From contig NZ_AXAZ01000013.1 of assembly GCF_000473065.1 (NCBI RefSeq), positions 93,126-157,125 on the forward strand: a stretch of DNA of 64,000 bases. The letters run 5' to 3'. Position numbers and translations under genes: made by a program. The notes under the pieces are model-generated. The model was not told where the DNA came from. It ran no database searches and saw nothing but the letters and a program-made list of their open reading frames with translations. Shown in pieces: positions 17,147-26,258 of the stretch; positions within the stretch are counted from its first letter, which is position 1; each line of letters starts with the position of its first letter. The DNA is from Bradyrhizobium sp. WSM1743. Lineage in GTDB: Bacteria; Pseudomonadota; Alphaproteobacteria; Rhizobiales; Xanthobacteraceae.

Positions 17147-18613
17147 TTAAGGCGAGACGAAATTGTCGGTGGCGGAAGCGACGACGCCGAGCCCGATGTC
17201 GGTGACGTGGAAGTGGACCGGAATCGACTTCTCCGGATTGTTCTCGGCCGGCGCGGTGACGAGAAGCCGGAGCTCGCTCGTCGAGTCGCGCGGGATCACG
17301 ATCATCGGCCGATCCGGCGTCACCGAATCGACGCCGATGACGTGAATGGTCAAATTGACCGGCCCGTCGGCGTCGATCGCGACGACGCGGTCATAGCCGC
17401 TCTTGTTGAGCAGCCGGACCGTGTAGGCGTTGCGGATCGAGCCATCGCTGAGCTTAACCGCGACCGGGTTGCGGTCATGCAGCACGTTGACGTCGAGCAG
17501 ACTGCGCGTCGCCAGCGTATAGATCATGAAGCCGCCGACCGCCGCGATGATGGCGCTATAGACGACGGTGCGGGCGCGGACGATCCGGTAGACCGGCGCC
17601 TTGCCTTCCTGGCGGCGATGGATGTTGATGTCGTTGTCATAGCCGATCAGCCGCTTCGGCCGACCGATCTTGGTCATCACGTTGTCGCAGGCATCGATGC
17701 AGAGCCCGCACTGGATGCACTCCATCTGCGGTCCGTTGCGGATGTCGATGCCGGTCGGGCACACCGCGACGCACTGGTAGCAATCGACGCAATCGCCGAC
17801 CTCCTGGCCGAGCGCGCGCAGCTCGGCGGCCTTCTTCACCGACGTGCGCTTCTCGCCACGATCATAGCGGTAGGTGACGTTGAGCGCCCATTCGTCGGTG
17901 AGCGCGGCCTGGATGCGGGGCCACGGGCACATATAGGTACACACCTGCTCACGCATGTAGCCGGCGAGCAGATAGGTCGTTGCGGTGAGAATGCCGATCC
18001 AGACATAGGCGATCATCGGCGCCTGGAAGGTGGCGAGCTCCTTCACCAGGGTCGGCGCGTCGTTGAAGTAGAGCACCCAGGCGCCGCCGGTCCACCAGGC
18101 GATCATGAGCCAGATCGAATGTTTGAGCACGATCTCGGAGATGCGCTCGAGCTTCATCGGGTCGGACGATTTGTCCTTCTTCATCCGCTCGCGCCGGTCG
18201 CCCTCGATCAAGCGCTCGACGGCATAGAACAGGTCGGTCCAGACCGTCTGCGGACAGAGATAGCCACACCAGATGCGGCCGCCGATGGAGTTCATCAGGA
18301 ACAGCACCACCGCCGCGACGATCAGCAGGCCGGTGAAGTAGTAGACCTCCTGCGGCCACAGCTCGATGAAGAAGAAGTAGAAGCGGCTGTTGGGAATATC
18401 GATCAGCACCGCCTGGCTGGGCGCGCCGAGGCCGCGATTCCAGCGCACGAAGGGCAGGAAATAGTAGACGCCGAGGCAGAACGCCATCAGGGCCCATTTG
18501 ATCCGGCGGAACGTGCCGGAGACGCTCTGGGGGTAGACCTTCTTGCGGGCCGCGTAGAGCGGCCCGACGTCGTCGGCCGGCTTGAGATGGTTCGGGTTGA
18601 CGGTCTTGTTCAT
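17147..18613 (-). CDS. fixG: FixG/CcoG iron-sulphur membrane protein (cbb3 assembly)
   Basis: A 488-residue protein with several membrane helices and two ferredoxin-like clusters, CVDCYQCVAVCP and CIQCGLCIDACD, plus the conserved GGRIWCGYLCPQTVWTDLFY. CcoG is thought to reduce copper(II) for delivery to the oxidase. The C-terminal 120 residues form an Ig-like periplasmic domain. I chose the ATG at 18613; the in-frame ATG at 18682 would add a leader reading through the promoter. First gene of fixGHIS; a near-FixK box is centred 62 bases upstream. Confidence 0.95.
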   Translation of the reverse strand: MNKTVNPNHLKPADDVGPLYAARKKVYPQSVSGTFRRIKWALMAFCLGVYYFLPFVRWNRGLGAPSQAVLIDIPNSRFYFFFIELWPQEVYYFTGLLIVAAVVLFLMNSIGGRIWCGYLCPQTVWTDLFYAVERLIEGDRRERMKKDKSSDPMKLERISEIVLKHSIWLMIAWWTGGAWVLYFNDAPTLVKELATFQAPMIAYVWIGILTATTYLLAGYMREQVCTYMCPWPRIQAALTDEWALNVTYRYDRGEKRTSVKKAAELRALGQEVGDCVDCYQCVAVCPTGIDIRNGPQMECIQCGLCIDACDNVMTKIGRPKRLIGYDNDINIHRRQEGKAPVYRIVRARTVVYSAIIAAVGGFMIYTLATRSLLDVNVLHDRNPVAVKLSDGSIRNAYTVRLLNKSGYDRVVAIDADGPVNLTIHVIGVDSVTPDRPMIVIPRDSTSELRLLVTAPAENNPEKSIPVHFHVTDIGLGVVASATDNFVSP

Positions 18614-18668
18614 CGCGGGATCTTTTCGAGAGGTGCGATTGAACCTAGACCCGGCGCCGGCAAGTCCC

Positions 18669-18682
18669 TTGATCCAACGCAA
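18669..18682 (-). promoter_or_regulatory. Imperfect FixK/FNR box before fixG
   Basis: TTGATCCAACGCAA matches TTGA-N6-TCAA at 7 of 8 fixed positions. Its centre is 62 bases from the fixG start, the same spacing as the perfect boxes here, which supports a real but weaker site. Confidence 0.55.
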
Positions 18683-18683
18683 A

Positions 18684-18707
18684 CGGGGGCGCTTTTCTTC
18701 GCCCCCG
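18684..18707 (-). terminator. Hairpin between fixP and fixG
   Basis: CGGGGGCG and CGCCCCCG form a perfect 8-bp stem with an 8-base loop, 27 bases after the fixP stop. On the minus strand it is followed by only a short T stretch, so it may end or attenuate fixNOQP transcription before fixG, or protect the upstream transcript's 3' end. Confidence 0.5.
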
Positions 18708-18733
18708 CCATAAGTCGTCGGTCGTGGATCGGC

Positions 18734-19606
18734 CTATTTGCCGCCGCCGAGCGAGTGGACATAGACCGCCATCGCCTTGATGGTGGCGGGATCGAGCCGG
18801 CCTTCCCAAGCCGGCATCACGCCGGCGCGGCCATGGCTGATGGTCTCGATCAGCGTCGCTTCATCCGAGCCGTAGAGCCAGATCTTGTCGGTCAGATCAG
18901 GTGCGCCCAGCTCTTGGTTGCCCTTGCCGGCGTCGCCATGGCAGGCAGCGCAATTCTCCGCAAAGATCTTCTGGCCCTTGGCGGCATCGTAGCCGTTGCG
19001 GGTCGAGAGACCCGACAGCGAACGCACGTAATTGGCGACCGTGATGATCTCATCGCCCTTCAGCACGCCGTCCTTGCCGAAGGCGAGCATCTGGCCCTCA
19101 TGCGTCTTGGCATGGCCGGACCGCGCGCCGAACTGGATGGTCTGCATGATCTGGTCGAGCGTGCCGCCCCACAGCCAGTCGTCGTCGTTCAGGTTCGGAT
19201 AGCCCTTGGCACCGGCGGCGCCGGAGCCGTGGCACGGCGCGCAATTGTCGCCGAACACGGTCCTGCCCTTGGCGCGGGCGAGCGCCAGCAGAGCGGGATC
19301 CTTCTCGATGTCGGCGAGCGAGGCCGCGCCCAGCGCCGTCATCCTGTCACCGCGGATCTTCTCGAGATTGGCGAGCTCGACCGCGACGTCGGCGCGTGAG
19401 GAGTAGCCGAACATGCCCGTGGTGTTGCTGGAGATCAGCGGCCAGGCCGGATAGACGATCCAGTAGCCGATCGCCCAGACGATGGTGAGGTAGAAGCAGA
19501 TCACCCACCAGCGCGGCAGCGGCGTGTTGAGCTCCTTGATCCCGTCCCACTCGTGTCCGGTCGTGGACTTGCCGGAAACGGAATCGAATTCGCTATGATC
19601 GGTCAT
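18734..19606 (-). CDS. fixP: cbb3 cytochrome oxidase dihaem subunit FixP/CcoP
   Basis: A 290-residue membrane-anchored cytochrome c. One helix (WWVICFYLTIVWAIGYWIVY) anchors it to the inner membrane, and two c-type haem sites (CAPCHGSG and CAACHGDAG) with distal methionines such as AGVMPAW lie in the periplasm. It passes electrons from the bc1 complex toward FixO and FixN. Fourth gene of fixNOQP, starting seven bases after fixQ ends. Length and motifs are normal. Confidence 0.97.
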   Translation of the reverse strand: MTDHSEFDSVSGKSTTGHEWDGIKELNTPLPRWWVICFYLTIVWAIGYWIVYPAWPLISSNTTGMFGYSSRADVAVELANLEKIRGDRMTALGAASLADIEKDPALLALARAKGRTVFGDNCAPCHGSGAAGAKGYPNLNDDDWLWGGTLDQIMQTIQFGARSGHAKTHEGQMLAFGKDGVLKGDEIITVANYVRSLSGLSTRNGYDAAKGQKIFAENCAACHGDAGKGNQELGAPDLTDKIWLYGSDEATLIETISHGRAGVMPAWEGRLDPATIKAMAVYVHSLGGGK

Positions 19607-19612
19607 GGTCTC

Positions 19613-19777
19613 TCACTCTTCCCGCAACGGCAGGTGTGCTGCCTTGTCGAACGCAGCCTTGTTACGGGGCCAAAAAGCGTAGGCGATGATCGCGAGAAAG
19701 ATCGCGACGAACACCGGCGTCCAGATCGTGGTCACGAGACCGGACGCGAGATTGTCGAGTGTCAGGATGGCTTTCAT
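19613..19777 (-). CDS. fixQ: cbb3 oxidase small subunit FixQ/CcoQ
   Basis: A 54-residue single-helix protein beginning MKAILTLDNLASG, with a membrane segment TPVFVAIFLAIIAYAFWPRN and a charged tail ending LPLREE. It matches CcoQ, which stabilises the oxidase complex. It sits exactly in the gap between fixO (13 bases upstream) and fixP (6 bases downstream), the canonical CcoNOQP order. Confidence 0.92.
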   Translation of the reverse strand: MKAILTLDNLASGLVTTIWTPVFVAIFLAIIAYAFWPRNKAAFDKAAHLPLREE

Positions 19778-19790
19778 CGTTGATGCCTTC

Positions 19791-20525
19791 TCAGCGAAGA
19801 TTGGCTTTCTCGTTGTAGATCTTGAAATCGACCAGGGTGCCGAGCATCTGCAGGTACGCGATCAGCGCGTCCATCTCCGTCGGCGTTCCGGTCTTGCCGT
19901 CGAAATTGCGCACGACGGCCTTGGCATAGCGCTTGGTGAAGGCGTCGATGCCGGCATTGTCCGGATCGGCCTGGGCCTTCAAATCGGCGCCTGCGCTGGC
20001 GATCTGCTCGTGGGTGTAGGGCACGCCGACGGTCCGGAGCGTGCGCATGTGGTCGGCAATGGCGTCCGGATCGACCTCGTTCGCGCTAAGGAACGGATAG
20101 CCCGGCATCACCGATTGCGGCACGATCGCGCGCGGGTTGGTCAGATGGGTGACATGCCAGTCGTCGGAATATTTGGCGCCGACGCGGGCGAGATCCGGAC
20201 CGGTGCGCTTGGAGCCCCACTGGAACGGATGGTCGAACATGCTCTCGGCGGCGAGCGAGAAGTGGCCGTAGCGCTCGACCTCGTCGCGCAAGGGCCGGAC
20301 CATCTGCGAGTGGCAGAGATAGCAGCCCTCGCGAACGTAGACGTTGCGCCCCGCCAGCTCCAGCGGCGTGTAGGGTCTGACCCCGTCGACCTTCTCGATC
20401 GTGCTCTTGAGGTAGAACAGCGGGGTGATCTCGACGAGACCGCCGATCGCGATCACCAGCAGGATGCCGACGACGAGAATGATCGAATTCTTTTCGAAGA
20501 CTTGGTGGCGTGTCCAGAACGACAT
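19791..20525 (-). CDS. fixO: cbb3 oxidase monohaem cytochrome c subunit FixO/CcoO
   Basis: A 244-residue membrane cytochrome. An N-terminal helix ([20 protein letters not shown]) anchors it; the haem site is [14 protein letters not shown] and the fold is the CcoO type with [18 protein letters not shown]. It takes electrons to the FixN catalytic subunit. The ATG at 20525 has GAGGAGCT upstream; an ATG at 20540 would overlap fixN. Eleven bases separate it from fixN. Confidence 0.96.
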   Translation of the reverse strand: MSFWTRHQVFEKNSIILVVGILLVIAIGGLVEITPLFYLKSTIEKVDGVRPYTPLELAGRNVYVREGCYLCHSQMVRPLRDEVERYGHFSLAAESMFDHPFQWGSKRTGPDLARVGAKYSDDWHVTHLTNPRAIVPQSVMPGYPFLSANEVDPDAIADHMRTLRTVGVPYTHEQIASAGADLKAQADPDNAGIDAFTKRYAKAVVRNFDGKTGTPTEMDALIAYLQMLGTLVDFKIYNEKANLR

Positions 20526-20536
20526 GGTGGAGCTCC

Positions 20537-22186
20537 TCATTCCGCCGGCTGAAGAGCGACGGGCATCTGGACCTCCTGTTCGCCGACGCGAACCGTCATC
20601 CAGAGATTATAGGCCATGATCAGCGCGCCGATCAGGAACAAGCCGCCGCCGGCTGCGCGGATGATGTAGAAGGGATGCATCGCCTCGACGGTCTCGATGA
20701 AGGAATATTCGAGGAAGCCGAGCGAGGTGTAGGCGCGCCACATCAGGCCCTGGAGAATGCCGGACACCCACATCGCCGAAATGTAGAGAACGATGCCGAG
20801 GGTCGCGATCCAGAAGTGCCAGTTGACGAGCTTCAGGCTGTAAAGGCCCTTGCGATTCCAGGCCCACGGCACCAGACAGTACAGTGCGCCGAAGGAGACG
20901 AAGCCGACCCAGCCGAGCGCGCCGGAGTGGACGTGGCCGATGGTCCAGTCGGTGTAGTGGCTGAGCGAGTTGACCACCTTGATCGACATCATCGGGCCTT
21001 CGAAGGTCGACATGCCGTAGAAGGCGACGGAGACCACGAGCATGCGCAGCACGGGATCGGTGCGCAGCTTGTCCCAGGCGCCCGACAGCGTCATCAGACC
21101 GTTGATCATGCCGCCCCAGGAGGGCATCCACAGCATGATCGAGAAGGTCATGCCCAGCGTCTGCGTCCAGTCCGGCAGCGCCGTGTAGTGCAGGTGGTGC
21201 GGGCCGGCCCAGATGTAGAGGAAGATCAGCGCCCAGAAGTGGATGATCGACAGCCGGTAGGAATAGACCGGCCGCTCGGCGCGCTTGGGGATGAAGTAGT
21301 ACATGATGGCGAGGAAGCCGGCGGTCAGGAAGAAGCCGACCGCGTTATGGCCGTACCACCACTGGAACATGGCGTCCTGGATGCCGCCCCAGGCGATGTA
21401 GGACTTCGAGCCGAACACCGAGACCGGGAGCGCCGGATTGTTGCCGAGATGCAGGACCGCGATCGTCACGATGAAGGCGAGATAGAACCAGTTCGCGACG
21501 AAGATGTGCGGCTCCTTGCGCTTGAAGATGGTGGCAAGGAAGACGAGCAGATAGACCACCCAGACGATGGTCAGCCACAAATCGGCGTACCATTCCGGCT
21601 CGGCATATTCCTTCGACTGGGTGACGCCGAGCAGATAGCCGGTGCCGGCGATCAGAATGAAGAAGTTGTAGCCCACCACGACGAACCACGGCGCGAGGTC
21701 GCCGGCAAGGCGCGCGCGGCAGGACTTCTGCACCACGTAGAAGGAGGTCGCGATCAACACGTTGCCGCCGAAGGCGAAGATCACGGCGGAGGTGTGCAGC
21801 GGCCGCAGGCGGCCGAAGCTGATCCAGGGCAGATCGAAGTTCAGCGCGGGCCAGGCCAGCTGCGAGGCGATGATGAGGCCGACGAGGAATCCGGCAATGC
21901 CCCAGAACATCGCCATGAACGCCGAGAACTTGATCGGCCCCATGTTGTAATTCGGGCGGCCGTTGATTTCCTGGGGTGGCAACGCCGCTGGCCGCTCGAA
22001 GTAGCGGTTGACGATGAAGAACACCGCAGCCAGGCTCGCGGCCGCGCTGAGGGCAGCGTGGAAGGCGAAGGGCGCATCGAGCGCCTTGGCCGAGGCGATC
22101 ACGCAGAGAAAAGCGGTGACTGCGAACACGACAGCCAGGCCGCTTTCACCGATGGTCATGGATTTGGAGATGGAGGGCTGGCTCAT
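20537..22186 (-). CDS. fixN: cbb3 cytochrome c oxidase catalytic subunit FixN/CcoN
   Basis: A 549-residue, 12-helix haem-copper oxidase subunit that reduces oxygen with very high affinity. Ligand regions are visible: [16 protein letters not shown] (low-spin haem), [14 protein letters not shown] (CuB His and the cross-linked Tyr region), [16 protein letters not shown] (CuB histidines) and [17 protein letters not shown] (haem histidines). First gene of fixNOQP, with a perfect FixK box centred 63 bases upstream. It is expected to be induced under low oxygen through FixLJ and FixK2. Confidence 0.98.
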   Translation of the reverse strand: MSQPSISKSMTIGESGLAVVFAVTAFLCVIASAKALDAPFAFHAALSAAASLAAVFFIVNRYFERPAALPPQEINGRPNYNMGPIKFSAFMAMFWGIAGFLVGLIIASQLAWPALNFDLPWISFGRLRPLHTSAVIFAFGGNVLIATSFYVVQKSCRARLAGDLAPWFVVVGYNFFILIAGTGYLLGVTQSKEYAEPEWYADLWLTIVWVVYLLVFLATIFKRKEPHIFVANWFYLAFIVTIAVLHLGNNPALPVSVFGSKSYIAWGGIQDAMFQWWYGHNAVGFFLTAGFLAIMYYFIPKRAERPVYSYRLSIIHFWALIFLYIWAGPHHLHYTALPDWTQTLGMTFSIMLWMPSWGGMINGLMTLSGAWDKLRTDPVLRMLVVSVAFYGMSTFEGPMMSIKVVNSLSHYTDWTIGHVHSGALGWVGFVSFGALYCLVPWAWNRKGLYSLKLVNWHFWIATLGIVLYISAMWVSGILQGLMWRAYTSLGFLEYSFIETVEAMHPFYIIRAAGGGLFLIGALIMAYNLWMTVRVGEQEVQMPVALQPAE

Positions 22187-22242
22187 GCGGATTCTCTCTG
22201 AAAGAACACGCTGCCAGAAACCACATTCACCCTCGCGGGGAA

Positions 22243-22256
22243 TTGATTGAAATCAA
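22243..22256 (-). promoter_or_regulatory. FixK/FNR box of fixNOQP
   Basis: TTGATTGAAATCAA is a perfect TTGA-N6-TCAA palindrome centred 63 bases from the fixN start codon, as expected for a class II Crp/Fnr promoter with a short leader. The likely activator is FixK2, encoded at 27097. Confidence 0.92.
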
Positions 22257-22304
22257 GATGGATGGATTTCTGTTAACGTGAGCCGACACGCCGCCAGTTG
22301 AAGT

Positions 22305-22486
22305 GCCCTCTCCCCTTGTGGGAGAGGGCAGTGAGAAAGGTGCGGCAAACTCGTTTGGGTGAGGGGTCAGCTCCGCAGTGACAACTGTTTCCTCATCCGG
22401 CGCCATAGCCGAAGCTCTGCTTCGGCGTTTCTAAGAACGGCGGCCGAAGGCCGCCTATGCCACCTTCTCCCACAAGAGGAGAAGGG
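22305..22486. repeat. Palindromic intergenic repeat (CTCCCCTTGTGGGAG family), copy 2
   Basis: The left arm CCCTCTCCCCTTGTGGGAGA and right arm CTTCTCCCACAAGAGGAGAAG (one base diverged) pair across about 180 bp, with the inner GGTGAGGGGT/CCTCATCC as in copy 1 and an extra inner hairpin GGCCGAAGGCC. It lies between the fixN promoter and the end of the CBS gene. Confidence 0.85.
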
Positions 22487-22514
22487 AGGAAAAGAAGCCT
22501 CTCCGTAAACCTCT

Positions 22515-22940
22515 TCACTCCCGCGCCGTCGCCTTGAGCGCCGCGATGACGTCCTCGCGGGCAATGATGCCGGCCAGCTTCTGTGCACCGTCGAGCACAA
22601 TGATGCTCCTGATACGGTGCTCGACCATGATCTGGAGCACACGCGTGAGCCGCGTGTCCGGGCTGACATAGATGAACTCGGGCGTCATGACGTCGCCGAT
22701 CTTGCGGCTCATCAGGTCATCGTAGCGCGGCAACATCTGGTTTGGGGTGAAGGCGAAGCACTTCAGAATGTCGAATTTGGTGACGATGCCGACCACTTGC
22801 CCGTCGTCCTCGACCGGATAGCTGTTGAAATCGTCGGTCTCGAACATCTCGCTGAGCTGGAACAAGTCGAGGTCGCGCTGCACCGTCTTGACGTTGCGCG
22901 TCATGAAGCCACCGGCAGTCTGTTCAAGAAATCTATACAT
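22515..22940 (-). CDS. CBS-domain protein
   Basis: A 141-residue protein made of two CBS domains (TRNVKTVQRDLDLFQLSEMF ... SYPVEDDGQVVGIVTKFDIL, and DVMTPEFIYVSPDTRLTRVL ... SIIVLDGAQKLAGIIAREDV). Such pairs bind adenosine nucleotides and usually signal energy state. It lies between fixN and the universal stress gene on the same strand, a neighbourhood also seen in Bradyrhizobium japonicum (from memory). The effector role in microaerobic metabolism is inferred. Confidence 0.88.
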   Translation of the reverse strand: MYRFLEQTAGGFMTRNVKTVQRDLDLFQLSEMFETDDFNSYPVEDDGQVVGIVTKFDILKCFAFTPNQMLPRYDDLMSRKIGDVMTPEFIYVSPDTRLTRVLQIMVEHRIRSIIVLDGAQKLAGIIAREDVIAALKATARE

Positions 22941-22978
22941 GGCGCGTGCTCCTCGATTCCATATTGACGGGCCGGCGC

Positions 22979-23812
22979 TCAGTGCGACAGCAGCACGCTG
23001 CGCGCGCTTTGCGTGACCAGATACTGGGTGACGCCTCCCAGGATCAGTTCGCGAAATCTCGAATGACCATAAGCACCCGCGACGATCAGGCCGGCGCCGA
23101 CGTCGCCGGCGACTTTCTCCAATCGCGCCGCGGGGGTTTCGTCTGCTGCAGCGTCCGAGACGTGTGCGGTCGCGGTGACGCTGTGACGGCCGAGCCAGGC
23201 GGCAACGTCGGTGACGCCGGCCACCACGGCCGAGCGGTCGTCGTCCTGCTCTGGAATTTCAACGATCGTGACGTCCCTCGCCTTGCGCAGCATCGGCAGC
23301 GCGTCGGCCACCGCCCGCCGCGCCTCCGGCGTGTCCTTCCACGCCACCAGCACGCTGCGCAGATCGAGCCCGCTGGCGCGATCGGGGACCACGAGAAGCG
23401 GGCGGCCGGCCTGCAGCACCAGATTCTTGGGGCTCGCGAGCGAGAAAGCGTCGGAGACGGCCGGGCTCTTCCCGCCGCTGACGACGATGTCGGCGCAACG
23501 CGCCTGCGCCAGGACAAATCGTGCCGGAAAATCCAAGGCGCTGCGCCACTCCACATGCCTGCCGCGATTTTTGGTGGCCGCGCGGAATTGTGCTTCCAGG
23601 CCGGCCAGCTGCCGCTTGACCGAAGCTTCGCCCGCATCGATCAGCGCTTGCGCCTCGGTGCCGTCGGTGAAGTAGAGCGGCGGCAGGAACTGCGCCGCGG
23701 CGACCCCGACGATGGCAGCTTCGAATCGTTCGGCGAGTTCCCCCGCGACCTGAAGACGCGCCTCGTTGGGGTGATCGAGCGCCAAGCTGACCATGACGGT
23801 CGCGTATCTCAT
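22979..23812 (-). CDS. Universal stress protein, tandem UspA domains
   Basis: A 277-residue cytoplasmic protein. The first Usp domain starts MRYATVMVSLALDHPNEARL. The second ends GLIVAGAYGHSRFRELILGG, the G-2x-G-9x-G(S/T)-like ATP-binding motif, followed by VTQYLVTQSARSVLLSH. Usp proteins of this kind are often induced at low oxygen. A near-FixK box (CTGA-N6-TCAA) is centred 64 bases upstream. The CBS gene lies 38 bases downstream, so they are probably cotranscribed. Confidence 0.88.
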   Translation of the reverse strand: MRYATVMVSLALDHPNEARLQVAGELAERFEAAIVGVAAAQFLPPLYFTDGTEAQALIDAGEASVKRQLAGLEAQFRAATKNRGRHVEWRSALDFPARFVLAQARCADIVVSGGKSPAVSDAFSLASPKNLVLQAGRPLLVVPDRASGLDLRSVLVAWKDTPEARRAVADALPMLRKARDVTIVEIPEQDDDRSAVVAGVTDVAAWLGRHSVTATAHVSDAAADETPAARLEKVAGDVGAGLIVAGAYGHSRFRELILGGVTQYLVTQSARSVLLSH

Positions 23813-23869
23813 AGGGTATCTCCAGCATCACAATTTTCTTGAATCCTAAACCTGCTGCCGCGCGGCAGG

Positions 23870-23883
23870 CTGAGATAGATCAA
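23870..23883 (-). promoter_or_regulatory. Imperfect FixK/FNR box before the universal stress gene
   Basis: CTGAGATAGATCAA matches TTGA-N6-TCAA at 7 of 8 positions and is centred 64 bases from the stress-protein start codon. It also lies 143 bases before fixL, on the other side. Confidence 0.5.
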
Positions 23884-24025
23884 AGCAAGCGCTTCCGGCT
23901 CCCTCGCCGCTCAATGGAAATCCGCCAGTGAATTCAACGTCCGCGCTTGCCTCCGAGTGCGCCCTGGGCGAAATTGCGGGAGCGGCAAAGGCATCCTGCC
24001 CGCCCGCCGAGAACAGGAGCAGAGC

Positions 24026-25543
24026 TTGGCGCCGAGCCGCGTGACCCATCCCGCAGACGATGGTCGGGAAGAGCATTTCCGGGTCCGCATCGAGGGATTC
24101 GGCGTGGGTACCTGGGACCTCGATCTGCAGACGCGCGAACTTGAATGGTCGGACACCGCCAAGCGGCTGTTCGGCCTCGAGCGGAACCAGGCCGTCAGCT
24201 ACGATCTCTTTCTTTCGTTGCTCGAGCCGAGCGATCGGGACCACCTCCTGAAGGCGATCTGGCGCACCTCGGAGGGCGACGGGGGACTTGACCTGTCCTT
24301 CAAGGTCGGCGGCGCGTCCGGAAAGGGGCAATGGATCCGAGCCAGGGCCGATGTGATCCGGGACGATTCGGGCGCGCCACGTCACCTCAGCGGGATATTC
24401 CTCGACATCAACGAGGAAAAGCAGCTCGAGGACGCCCTGCGCTCCCAGGAGAATCACCTTCGCTCGATTCTCGAAACGGTGCCCGACGCCATGATCGTCA
24501 TCGATTCACGCGGCATCATGCAGCTCTTCAGCAGCGCCGCGGAGCGGCTGTTCGGCTACAGCAGGCAGGAAGCCATCGGGCGGAACGTGAACATTCTGAT
24601 GCCGGAGCCGGATCAGTCGCGTCATGACGGCTATATCGCGCGCTATCTCAAGACGAATGATCCGCACATCATCGGCATCGGCCGGATCGTAACTGGCAAA
24701 CGCCGCGACGGCACGACTTTCCCGATGCACCTGTCCGTCGGGCAGACGCAACGCGCGAGCGAGCCCTATTTCACCGGCTTCGTGCGCGACCTCACCGAGC
24801 ACCAGCAGACCCAGGCGCGGCTGCAGGAGCTGCAATCCGAGCTCGTGCACGTATCGCGGTTGACCGCGATGGGCGAAATGGCCTCCGCACTCGCACACGA
24901 GCTCAATCAGCCGCTGGCGGCGATCAGCAACTACATGAAAGGATCGCGGCGCCTCCTCGCCGGCAGCAGCGATCCCAACGCGCCGAAGGTCGAAAGCGCG
25001 CTGGATCGGGCGGCGGAGCAGGCCTTGCGCGCCGGCCACATCATCCGCCGCTTGCGCGACTTCGTCTCCCGCGGCGAATCGGAGAAGCGGGTCGAGAGCC
25101 TGTCCAAGCTGATCGAGGAAGCCGGCGCGCTCGGGCTCGCCGGCGCGCGCGAGCAGAACGTGCAGCTCCGCTTCAGCCTCGATCCCGACGCCGATCTCGT
25201 CCTCGCCGACCGGGTGCAGATTCAGCAGGTGCTGGTCAACCTGTTCCGCAACGCGCTCGAAGCCATGGCGCAGTCGCCGCAGCGCGAGCTCGTCGTCGCC
25301 AACACGCGTGTCGCCGACGGCATGATCGAAGTGGAGGTCTCCGACACCGGCATCGGTTTCCGGGACGACGTCATTCCAAACCTGTTTCAGACCTTCTTCA
25401 CCACCAAAGACACCGGCATGGGTGTGGGACTGTCCATCAGTCGCTCGATCATCGAGGCACACGGCGGCCGCATGTGGGCCGAGAGCAACGCGGCCGGCGG
25501 CGCGACATTCCGCTTCACCTTGCCGGCAACCGACGAGAGCTGA
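24026..25543 (+). CDS. fixL: Oxygen-sensing histidine kinase FixL
   Basis: A 505-residue kinase from a TTG start with AGGAG eight bases upstream; this start gives the N-terminus APSRVTHPADDGREEHFRVR and the length known for Bradyrhizobium FixL. An N-terminal PAS domain is followed by the haem PAS domain, with His200 (PDQSRH, proximal haem ligand) and Arg220 (HIIGIGR, distal arginine) at the published positions. The H-box AMGEMASALAHELNQPLAA (phospho-His near residue 292), the N-box VNLFRNALEAM and the G boxes VSDTGIGF and GMGVGLSIS complete the kinase. No membrane segments are present, so it is soluble. Without oxygen it phosphorylates FixJ, encoded 3 bases downstream. Confidence 0.97.
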   Translation: MAPSRVTHPADDGREEHFRVRIEGFGVGTWDLDLQTRELEWSDTAKRLFGLERNQAVSYDLFLSLLEPSDRDHLLKAIWRTSEGDGGLDLSFKVGGASGKGQWIRARADVIRDDSGAPRHLSGIFLDINEEKQLEDALRSQENHLRSILETVPDAMIVIDSRGIMQLFSSAAERLFGYSRQEAIGRNVNILMPEPDQSRHDGYIARYLKTNDPHIIGIGRIVTGKRRDGTTFPMHLSVGQTQRASEPYFTGFVRDLTEHQQTQARLQELQSELVHVSRLTAMGEMASALAHELNQPLAAISNYMKGSRRLLAGSSDPNAPKVESALDRAAEQALRAGHIIRRLRDFVSRGESEKRVESLSKLIEEAGALGLAGAREQNVQLRFSLDPDADLVLADRVQIQQVLVNLFRNALEAMAQSPQRELVVANTRVADGMIEVEVSDTGIGFRDDVIPNLFQTFFTTKDTGMGVGLSISRSIIEAHGGRMWAESNAAGGATFRFTLPATDES

Positions 25544-25546
25544 TTC

Positions 25547-26164
25547 ATGACGACCAAGGGAAATGTCTACGTCATCGACGACGACGCAGCGATGCGGGAC
25601 TCGCTGAATTTCCTGCTGGATTCCGCCGGCTTCGCCGTCACCCTGTTCGACGACGCGCTCGCCTTTCTCGAAGCCCTGCCCAACCTTGAGTTTGGCTGCG
25701 TCGTCTCTGACGTGCGCATGCCCGGCCTCGATGGGATCGAGCTGCTGAAGCGGATGAAGGCGCAGCAAAGCCCGTTCCCGATCGTGATCATGACCGGTCA
25801 TGGCGACGTGCCGCTCGCGGTCGAGGCGATGAAGCTCGGGGCGGTCGATTTCCTGGAAAAGCCATTCGAGGATGACCGCCTCACTGCCATGATCGAGACC
25901 GCCATCCGCCAGGCGGAACCGGCTGCCCAGAGCGGGGCCCTGGTCCAGGACATTGCCGCCCGCGTCGCCTCCTTGAGCCCAAGGGAGCGCCAGGTCATGG
26001 AGGGGCTGGTCGCGGGGCTTTCCAACAAGCTGATCGCGCGCGAGTACGACATCAGCCCGCGTACCATCGAGGTCTACCGGGCCAATGTGATGACCAAGAT
26101 GCAGGCGAGCAGCCTCTCGGAACTGGTGCGGCTGGCTATGCGCGCCGGCATGCTGAAGGATTGA
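25547..26164 (+). CDS. fixJ: Response regulator FixJ
   Basis: A 205-residue two-domain regulator. The receiver has DDD at 11-13, the phospho-acceptor Asp55 in VVSDVRMPGLDGIELL, and Lys in FLEKPFEDD. The C-terminal LuxR-type HTH contains LSPRERQVMEGLVAGLSNKL and DISPRTIEVYRANVMTKM. Once phosphorylated by FixL it activates fixK2, whose promoter lies 0.9 kb downstream. Cotranscribed with fixL. Length and all key residues are normal. Confidence 0.97.
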   Translation: MTTKGNVYVIDDDAAMRDSLNFLLDSAGFAVTLFDDALAFLEALPNLEFGCVVSDVRMPGLDGIELLKRMKAQQSPFPIVIMTGHGDVPLAVEAMKLGAVDFLEKPFEDDRLTAMIETAIRQAEPAAQSGALVQDIAARVASLSPRERQVMEGLVAGLSNKLIAREYDISPRTIEVYRANVMTKMQASSLSELVRLAMRAGMLKD

Positions 26165-26258
26165 GGCGAACCGGTTTGAGACAGGTCAAGACGGGCCGGT
26201 CCGCCCGTGCTACGCGATCCGGATGATCGAAATCGGCTCGCACCATCAGCGGCTATCC

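Noticed and set aside
17207..19399. 730-aa open frame opposite fixG and fixP
   Set aside because: It spans two real genes and their gap on the other strand, has no domain motifs, and fixG and fixP are certain.
20510..22201. 563-aa open frame opposite fixN
   Set aside because: Antisense to cytochrome oxidase subunit I; composition is typical shadow sequence.
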